Assembly (NCBI GenBank): GCA_003550325.1 | Contig: QKWP01000664.1 | Span: 1-64,000 of the forward strand | Length of the DNA: 64,000 nt | Direction: 5' to 3' | DNA from: Gigaspora rosea | Lineage: Eukaryota; Glomeromycota; Glomeromycetes; Diversisporales; Gigasporaceae | Part shown: positions 57,131 to 64,000 of the stretch, one piece after another | How positions within the stretch are numbered: position 1 is the first letter of the stretch | Layout: every line of letters begins with the position of its first letter | Translations under genes and position numbers: made by a program | Notes under the pieces: generated by a model | The model's database searches: none | What the model saw: only the letters and a program-made list of their open reading frames with translations | What the model was told of the DNA's origin: nothing

Positions 57131-57552
57131 CAGTGCAGACAGCCTAGTCCCAACCAATAAAAATTTTTAGCAGCCAAATTCAGATTTTATTTTTTATATA
57201 TATGAAGGCCAATTTGAAAATTTAGCTAATATTTATATATACTGGTAAAGTGGGCAAATTTAAATTTTTAATATATATAAATAAAATTAATTGTTTAAAA
57301 AGGCCAAATTTGCTTTTTTATATATATATAAAGGTGACCAAATTTTATATTTAATTATAAAAATACTATAATTTCAACTTGCTATAACTTTTTTATAAAT
57401 AGATTTCAAAAAAATTTAAGAATATGAAAGTGTTTAGCTTGTTTTGATTTAACATTTTTAATATAGTATTTTTTGGTTGCTATTTTTTTGAAAAAGGATT
57501 AGCAATTTGAATATTATCAATTTTATTGGTCAGGACTAGGTTGTCTGCACTG
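57131..57552. mobile_element. Tc1/mariner-type MITE, 422 bp
   Basis: The left end CAGTGCAGACAGCCTAGTCC and the right end, on the other strand, CAGTGCAGACAACCTAGTCC agree in 19 of 20 positions, followed by ACCAATAAAA in both. TA flanks each side (57129-57130 and 57553-57554). The interior repeats the GGCCAAATTT / GCCAAATTCAG words three or four times. No transposase is present. Confidence 0.85.
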
Positions 57553-57611
57553 TAAAATATTGCCAATAGATTATTAATATATGGTTTGAGGTAGTAGACT
57601 TACAACTAGTG

Positions 57612-57914
57612 CTCTGCAAAAGATCCATGTCCAGCTCTGTCCATATACCAGACCAAATTTGGACCTTTATTAAGATTTGCCTGGTCCAGTCTAAAACATA
57701 TACTAGCTTTTCTGTTTGGTCAAAATGTTCGTAATGTAGATAACAAAGTGTCATAAAAGATGAGTATAGTTATTAATAAGATATGGAGGACAATATTTTT
57801 TCAAAGAGGTTTTTTTTAGAGACAGACTGGATCCAGATCCATAAATTGGATCCCAGACCAGATCTGGATCTTTAAAAAATACCTACCAGTTTGGTTCATG
57901 CAGAACACTACTTA
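57612..57914. mobile_element. MITE-like inverted repeat with AGTGCTCTGCA termini
   Basis: The left AGTGCTCTGCAAAAGATCC is mirrored by GGTTCATGCAGAACACT at the right. Subterminal GGATCC/CCAGACCAGATCTGGATC words create further inverted structure. The element is ~300 bp with no coding capacity. Confidence 0.55.
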
Positions 57915-59700
57915 TAGCATGCTTTGCCTAAAATGACTTGATTATCCAAAGTAGTAATTAGCCATGGCTTGATATGTTTGAAAGAATGTTCAGTAGCATA
58001 ACTATAATAGGTAGTTTTGGGTAAATTAAAAAGTGAATATATAGTTTGTTTAAATGAATGGCTAGTAATTTTATCTTTCAACAAAATAAACTATAAAGAA
58101 ATTCTTTTTTTTTAGAATTTTGTTAAGTTAAGATAAGATATATTTCTAGTTAAGTAAATGTAGGTTATTAAAAGTAGTGAGTGTTTCAAGATGAGAAGAT
58201 GATAATATCAAATTTGTTTTTTAAAAATAGAGTATTTGGAGTGTGTAGATTGAATAAATTCTAAAGATACTGATTCTTTTTTGATTGTAAAAGTGATATT
58301 ATAGTTTGTATTAGAACTAATTATACAATAAGATGTTTAAACAATTTAATATCTTTGAAATTTGGGTATACCTGTTGGGCCCATTAATTATAGAGTTGGG
58401 ATGTGAAAAAATACTAGTAGGTGACCAAAAATTGGTTTGAATTTGCTAAATTTTAATATGAACTGTAGTTCCAAGTAGATATTTGTTTAGCTATTTAATA
58501 AAATTAGATATATAATGCTAAAGTTGGATATTCCAGATGTTTTTAGTATTATATATTTGAGGATAAAAAAGTGTGCTAGTAGGAATAGTATGACTAAGTT
58601 TAGCTTTGTGCTTAAGAATTTTATTATATACCAATCTGTTAATAACTATTAATTATACATATACCAAAATTAATTTTTGAAAAATGCCTATTTCAGTTCC
58701 TAAAAATAAATATAATTTTTTATAAAGAAGAGCAAATAAAATTTATATATTTATGTTCCTTATAATTTCATCTATTCAAAAAAAAAAGTTTTAAAAATTT
58801 TAAGTAAAATGTATCAAAAACAATTTTGGGTTCCAAAACCCAAAATAATTTTGTCACCATGTATAAGTATTAATATTATATCTAGCTTGGGTATCAATAA
58901 CCTGTTTTGTTTTGGTAATACAGTTATACTTCTAAGCAGTCTTGTCATAAGACAGCTTTGAATAGTAGTTTAGACAATTTTAGCCAATTTTGAACAATTA
59001 AATAAAGTAAAATTATCTGAAATCCTATTTTTAATTTTAATTAGAATCTATTTAGCATATACTTTTAAACAAAATTGAAATATTAAAGCCTGGACAAACT
59101 TTGGATAATCTTGGATATTTTGACTTTTTGAATATAAACAAGATCAAAAAAGGCTTTGAACAGCCAAAAACATACAACACTGCCTCTAAGTGCATACTTC
59201 TAAGTGCATAGTATATAAAAACTTATCTAAGCACATATTTTTCTTGGTTCCAAAAGTGTCTCAAATATATAACAATTATAAATTTATTTAGCCAATCAAA
59301 TTAGAATGCATATATAAGCATACTGCAAAGTACAAGATATGCAATTATTCTTTTTTTAATACTTAACAAGTTTACTTAGTGCAAGAAGTTATAATCAATT
59401 AGTAAAATTTCAAGTAATATAATACTTTTAATAATTTGATTAATAAAATTATAAAATACTATGATTTTTTAAATTTTACTAATGATTCTAACTTCATACT
59501 TTAAGTAAATATATATAGCACCAAAAAATATATATAATATTTAAATTTAGTTAAACAGTTTGCAGACTTTAGAATTAGGCCTAGTCCAGATTCAAACTTA
59601 ACTAAAAGTCTGAAACATAAAAGTTTGAGACCAGTTTGATAACTAAACTAGACTCAAACTTAGCAAAAGTCTGGTTTAGTTTAGGTCTTTAAAAGCAATT
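57915..59700. other. Gene-free AT-rich region
   Basis: Nothing coding. About 59576-59690 contains repeated AAACTTA / AAAGTCTG / AGTTTGA words, probably a decayed repeat. Confidence 0.4.
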
Positions 59701-59719
59701 CTATAAATAGATAAAATAT

Positions 59720-60232
59720 ATATATATTTTTTTTAAACTTTGGCAGTGTCTCGCTGTTGCTTTATTTATATAGATCTTATGTAATTATTACAACCCCAGG
59801 AGGCATTACATTTGTTAACTATTACTATAACCCATGTTATTTACTTAAAGCCCAACGTCACCCTGTTACTTCTAACAGCACCTAGGTGTGACCCACCGCA
59901 GTGACCCCCGGAGGGGACACATACCGGAAGCTCCTACCAGAGCACCGAAGAGGAATTTCACCTAAACGGGCCAGCGGCGTCATGAGTTCATATAGTATCA
60001 TGTAGATCCAGACTTGGGCCTCACATTACATCTTGTGACTTAAGTTATTCCAAATCGGGGTCCTGGCACGATTTTTCTTCACAGCCATCCAATTTAAGTC
60101 CATCGTACGATCTCTGAGAATCTTGGTCCTTAACCGGTTAGCTTTATTATTTCACCTTTGGGAGGAATTAAACTGGCAACCTTGCGATTTGTATCCTTGG
60201 AGCATAACCGCTATGCTATCAACCCAGAGGAC
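59720..60232 (-). mobile_element. tRNA-derived SINE, 513 bp
   Basis: It is flanked by a perfect 17-bp direct repeat, ATAAATAGATAAAATAT (59703-59719 and 60233-60249), the signature of LINE-mediated retrotransposition. On the minus strand the head starts GTCCTCTGGGTTGATAGCAT at 60232. It has a Pol III A box (TAGCATAGCGGTTATGC, +14 to +30) and B box (GGTTGCCAGTTTAATTCC, +52 to +69), spaced as in tRNA genes. The body is much less AT-rich than its surroundings. The 3' end (about 59735 down to 59720) is an A/T-rich tail. No open frame spans it. The exact ends, duplication and Pol III boxes together are strong; the parental tRNA cannot be decided by eye. Confidence 0.85.
60164..60222 (-). promoter_or_regulatory. 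Internal RNA polymerase III promoter (A and B boxes) of the SINE
   Basis: The A box lies at about 60205-60222 and the B box at 60164-60181, both on the minus strand, matching the tRNA-type promoter. They should drive transcription from the element's first base, towards lower coordinates. Confidence 0.7.
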
Positions 60233-60262
60233 ATAAATAGATAAAATATTAGTTTATAATAT

Positions 60263-60380
60263 ATATAATTTCAATTAGTAGTTTTTGAAAAATTGCTTAA
60301 AAATTATAAAAATTTTTATAAAAAACTATTTATAACTTTTAATTAATTTTTCAAAAACTACTAATCTAAATTGATATACT
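60263..60380. repeat. Hairpin next to the SINE
   Basis: CAATTAGTAGTTTTTGAAAA at the left is mirrored by TTTTCAAAAACTACTAATC and AAATTG at the right, across an AT-rich spacer. Confidence 0.5.
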
Positions 60381-60761
60381 ATAGCCCAATATTATATAGT
60401 AAAAATTTTACCTAATTTGGATTAGTAGTTGCTAAAACATTATAACTAGATATTAAAAATAAATCTGAATATGTTAATGACTCCTAAACTAAACTGAATT
60501 AACTTTATAAGCCCAATACTAAACTAAATTTGAACAGCATTTTAAAAAATATTTATGTTTAAATTCAATCAAAATTAAACTTGATCTAAAGTTCAATTTA
60601 GTTTTATTTATAGAAATACTAACTGATTTTTAATTATCAATAATTATCAATTTAGTTATTTAGCAAAAAGTCTAACCATAACAAAAAAAAAATAAAAAAA
60701 TAAATATAAGAATATTTGTAAATTTAAATAAAGATTAATAAAAAAATTAAAAAAACTTATA

Positions 60762-60963
60762 CTGGCAACTCTCTCTAATCTGAACTGCTGGGACTGCTTT
60801 TTTTTACTATGTAAAAATTTGGAAAAGTTCAGTTTTCAAAAAGTTATATATGGCTTATTCGAACTTTATAATAAAATTTACAAATGTTCTAGAAAATTTT
60901 GTTTGGTTTAAAGAGAGTTTAATAGTGTTCAGTTTAGAGAGGCTTGGATTAGAGAGAGGTGAC
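60762..60963. mobile_element. Pogo/mariner-like MITE, ~202 bp
   Basis: The left end CTGGCAACTCTCTCTAATC and the right end, on the other strand, GTCACCTCTCTCTAATCC share ACTCTCTCTAATC-type text, with TA on both sides (60760-60761 and 60964-60965). The inner words GAACTG...CAGTTTAGAG are also inverted. No transposase is present. Confidence 0.55.
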
Positions 60964-60969
60964 TATATA

Positions 60970-61455
60970 TATATATAGCAATATTGTAATTAAAGCAAAA
61001 CAATAATAATTGTAAATATACTTTACTATTACAATATTTATAAAAAAGTTAGAAGAAAATTTTTATTCTAGAATTGCAAAAAAATTTGATTTAAATTTTT
61101 GTACAAAAATAATACAAAATAAAAAAAATTGTATATTCTAATCTATATTTAGAAAAAATTTATACTAGTTTATATAAAAATAATTATTAAACTACAAACT
61201 GTATTAAAATAACAAAAATTGACTTCACAAATTTGAATATTTCTAAATTTCAAAAAACTTAAATTTTTAATTAAAATGTATTTTTATTCATATATTATAA
61301 GATTTAAAAATAGGATTAAATAAATTAGAAACATATTTTAAATTGGTATTTAGTATATTTGAATTAGCATTAGCATTTACAAGATTCAGAAAATATAAAA
61401 ATAAATTCTTGATTATTTTTTATATAGATGTTAATAAAGCACACTACTAGTGTTA
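60970..61455. other. Gene-free AT-rich region
   Basis: Nothing recognised. Confidence 0.4.
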
Positions 61456-61458
61456 ATA

Positions 61459-61552
61459 CAATTTCAGATAATATCTATAATTATAATATAACAGAATTAG
61501 TTATATTTGTACTGCATTTTTTATATTTCTATTTTATTTTTTTATATATTAT
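61459..61552 (-). pseudogene. Duplicated fragment of the ion-channel gene (exon edge and intron)
   Basis: CAATTTCAGATAATATCTAT and the following ~75 bp match 43413-43510 at nearly every position. That region spans the start of the LSEIELFW exon and the intron before it. Only this piece is present; similarity stops abruptly on both sides. Confidence 0.7.
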
Positions 61553-62210
61553 CTCTTAATACATTACGCAGGCAAATTTGCCTGCAAAATTACTTTTTAT
61601 GTAATTGCTAAAAAACGGGTAGGAGAGGTCCCCCCAACATATGTTTAATCTAATTTGGCTAGACTTGAGCAATATCATAGTAAGGCGTTAATGTGTATAA
61701 ATTGAATTAATAATGTTTAAATATTAACTTGAAGTTTTGCTTATCGCATATTACTGCACCACAATTTGTCAATCGAACCCTTAAAAAAAATTAATAAGTT
61801 CGTCGAATTAAGTTAGCCGCTTTTTATTTTTATATTGTTATTCTCACGACTTTGTTCTTTAAAAAGCTAGTCAATTTTAGTTGTTTTTTTTATCCTTAAA
61901 TGGATATATTTAAATGGTAACTTCCGGATTATTTATTCTTCAACAATGAATAGTCGTAGTAAATCGGGTTGAAAAAATCATAAAATTATTTTTTTTCTCA
62001 TAGAAATAAGTGGATGTTCTCAGGTATTAATATTTTGATTACAGAGCGAAATTTTTTATTAATTCAAAACCAAATAGTGCACTTTAACTAACCCGCATAA
62101 AATTTAAATAATCAAAATTGGATTTTGTAATTCGTAATATAAGTACTAATAATTAATTAGTTTAAAATTATGATTTAAACTCTAAGCAGATATTTATTAT
62201 TAGATTCTTA
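61553..62210. other. Upstream region of the piggyBac-like transposase
   Basis: It contains a TTAA at 61558 followed by the palindrome GCAGGCAAATTTGCCTGC (about 61570-61587). PiggyBac elements insert at TTAA, so this may be the left end of the element, but the other end is not in view. Confidence 0.35.
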
Positions 62211-62213
62211 CAA

Positions 62214-63290
62214 TGCAAGAAAATGAGGAGCTAGCCGCTGACTTGTTGGACCCCTATGATATTTCTTTTTTTCACTAACACATGAAGTTTTATCAGCAGA
62301 TGAAGCATTTGAAGATAATGATTATGATAGTAATAATGATATTACAGAATTGACTAATAGAAAAGATACCATTAATCTAAATAATGAAAATAATATTGGA
62401 TCAAATATTACTGAGTCACCACAAATAAATGAAGAGAAAATTAGTGGAAAAGGACGTGAAAGAGGGCGTGAAAGAGGACGTGGACAAGGACGTGGAAATA
62501 AAAGAGGAAAAAGCATATTGGTTTTGGAAAGAGAAGTTAAAACATTAGCTCAATTACCTGCACCTCCTGACTTTAATTATTTGAAGCATAATATACCACT
62601 TCATCAAAATTTTACTAGGTTACCGCCAGCGTTTCCTGATAAAAATATTACCCCATATGGTTTAATTCGGTTATTTTTTTCACAAACTATTCTAACTACG
62701 ATTCTAACAAATACTAATAAGTATATTTTAATCAAAAAATGCTGGTGTAGTTGGACAATCTCGGTCACCTTTAGTATTAGATGAATTAAAAATTTGGTTG
62801 GGAATTGTTATATATATGGGTGTAATTAAATTGCCAAAAGTAACAGATTATTGGTCCGTTGATCCTAAATATCCTAAACATAATATTACTCAAATAATGT
62901 CAATGTTACGTTTTCAACAAATTAAACGTTATTTGCATATTTCAGATAATTCTGAAAAGGTTTGTTGGTTTGACAAAGTTGAGCCGCTTTCATCACATGT
63001 TCGAATTATTAGCAAACAAATTTATGTACCTGGTTCAAACGTTGCAATTGACGAGATGATGATACGGTTTTCTAAACGTAGTAAACATACTTTTAGAATG
63101 AAAAATAAACCTATTTCAGAAGGTTATAAGGTTATATCTTTATGTAAAAAAGGATATACATATACATTTACATATGAATCACATGTTGAAACAAATCAAG
63201 AAGCACCAAATATTTCTGGTCTAAACAAAACTGAATCGACTATATCATATCTTATTACACAATTATCTAATAGTCAGCATATAACATATA
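62214..63290 (+). pseudogene. PiggyBac-type transposase, frameshifted and 3'-truncated
   Basis: The start is ATG 62214 (MQENEELAADLLDPYDISFF). A T-run at about 62268 causes a frameshift into SLTHEVLSADEAFEDND. A Gly-Arg-rich stretch (RERGRERGRGQGRG, about 62455-62495) precedes the DDE_Tnp_1_7 region. A second frameshift lies at about 62730, after ILTNTNKY, before GVVGQSRSPLVLDELKIW. The third part (62798-63285) contains DYWSVDPKYPKHNITQIMS, RYLHISDNSEK, a catalytic-type VAIDEMMIRF and MKNKPISEGYKV. The expected MDNYF segment is missing because the sequence changes abruptly after NSQHITY at about 63285. It cannot encode an active transposase. Confidence 0.85.
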
Positions 63291-63301
63291 TATGGCCCCA
63301 T

Positions 63302-64000
63302 AGATGCAGCCACCACTTCACTAAAAGATACATCCTTAGTAGTTAGTGAAGAAAATGATGTAAGTAGGCAGGTGGTAAAGCCTATTTACCCGGAAGATTT
63401 AGATTATGACGGTCCTCTAACACTTAACCTGAGAACTTCTGAATCTTGCGGAGTCGTGCAAGCTGGGCATACGATGAGCGCTGTAGAAGACATTGCACCA
63501 AATATCTCAGAACCCATATCATCATCTCCTTCTGAGATATTACTTTCTAACCTCAACAATTTAGTGCTAACTTATCCTGATGACAAATTGCTACCAGATA
63601 ATAATGCTAGTACTTCAAATACCATTTTAGCACGCCACACTGAAATACCACACTTGCATTATACACATTCTTTATTATCTACACAACAATACGGCTCTAT
63701 CTACCCTAAAGAACAAGAGATATATGATGAATATGAATTGTTACCAGACGATTCTGACAATTATTCTAGCTTACCTACTAATAATATAGAAAGAACAAAT
63801 ATCAATTTTCATCCTAATCTACTCGAGATTTATGAACCATCAACATGCTACAACAAATTTTTATACTACCATAGATTACAATCTTTACCTTCACCACAAA
63901 CTGTTGGCTCCTTTTTAACCTATCTACAAGAAGAATATCCTATGTTTTATAAAAAACAATATATCAGAATCTCTTTTAAAGAAAGCAGAATTGATTATGT
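63302..64000 (+). CDS. Unidentified open reading frame, continues beyond the window
   Basis: One frame is open for ~233 codons from the junction with the piggyBac relic to the window end, without a clear start codon at the junction. It begins IDAATTSLKDTSLVVSEEND and later reads PIYPEDLDYDGPLTLNLRT, DEYELLPDDSDNYSSL, LEIYEPSTCYNKFLYYHRL and SFLTYLQEEYPMFYKKQYI. It is Ser/Asp/Glu-rich and looks largely unstructured, then more globular near the end. Base composition is less AT-biased than its surroundings, and the open frame begins at the breakpoint. This suggests a truncated mobile element or a gene fused into the transposase. I do not recognise the family. Confidence 0.5.

Noticed and set aside
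1..64000. CRISPR arrays, rRNA genes or free-standing tRNA genes
   Set aside because: No regularly spaced short repeats and no rRNA-like blocks were seen. The only tRNA-like sequence is the SINE head at 60160-60232, which lies inside a retroelement with target duplications.

Overview
The window looks like chromosomal DNA of an arbuscular mycorrhizal fungus (Glomeromycotina, Rhizophagus- or Gigaspora-like). The sequence is very AT-rich, genes carry short GT..AG introns, and the recognisable families are those known to be massively expanded in these fungi: F-box/LRR proteins of the ribonuclease-inhibitor type, tyrosine-kinase-like proteins with a CxxC..C N-terminal motif, TPR repeats, WD40-like/ion-transport channel proteins, and MULE, piggyBac and hAT transposons. 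The taxonomic call is inference from family content; no rRNA or marker gene is present.

Layout. 1-8.8 kb is gene-free and repeat-built: a mariner-type MITE (1092-1709), a ~3.9 kb imperfect fold-back (about 2031-5924) with smaller elements nested at its centre, and a ~21-bp tandem repeat. 8.9-9.9 kb holds an intact phosphodiesterase-like gene with one intron; 12.3-14.1 kb holds an intact F-box/LRR gene. 15.5-18 kb is a kinase graveyard with pieces on both strands. 19.3-21.1 kb holds a hAT-type non-autonomous element, a Myb/SANT-like exon and a MITE. 22.5-25.2 kb and 38.3-40.1 kb are two diverged copies of one decayed, unrecognised minus-strand gene. 26.5-29.5 kb carries F-box/LRR and kinase-TPR-LRR relics, 29.9-31.9 kb a broken P-loop ATPase gene carrying hairpin MITEs, and 33.4-36.2 kb TPR and LRR relics; another F-box relic lies at 40.4-41.0 kb.

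The most informative locus is 42.76-54.05 kb. A minus-strand WD40-like/ion-transport channel gene is split by a 6,990-bp Mutator-like element (44415-51404) flanked by a perfect 10-bp target duplication. The element has an intact 749-residue transposase and ~0.9 kb terminal inverted repeats, each containing three tandem ~145-bp palindromes. The channel gene also carries a premature stop and at least three frameshifts.

The last 10 kb contains a fold-back, three MITEs, a tRNA-derived SINE on the minus strand with a perfect 17-bp target duplication (59703-60249), a small duplicated piece of the channel gene, and a frameshifted piggyBac transposase whose 3' part is replaced by an unidentified reading frame running off the window. 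Only three genes look fully intact: the phosphodiesterase-like gene, the F-box/LRR gene and the MULE transposase.
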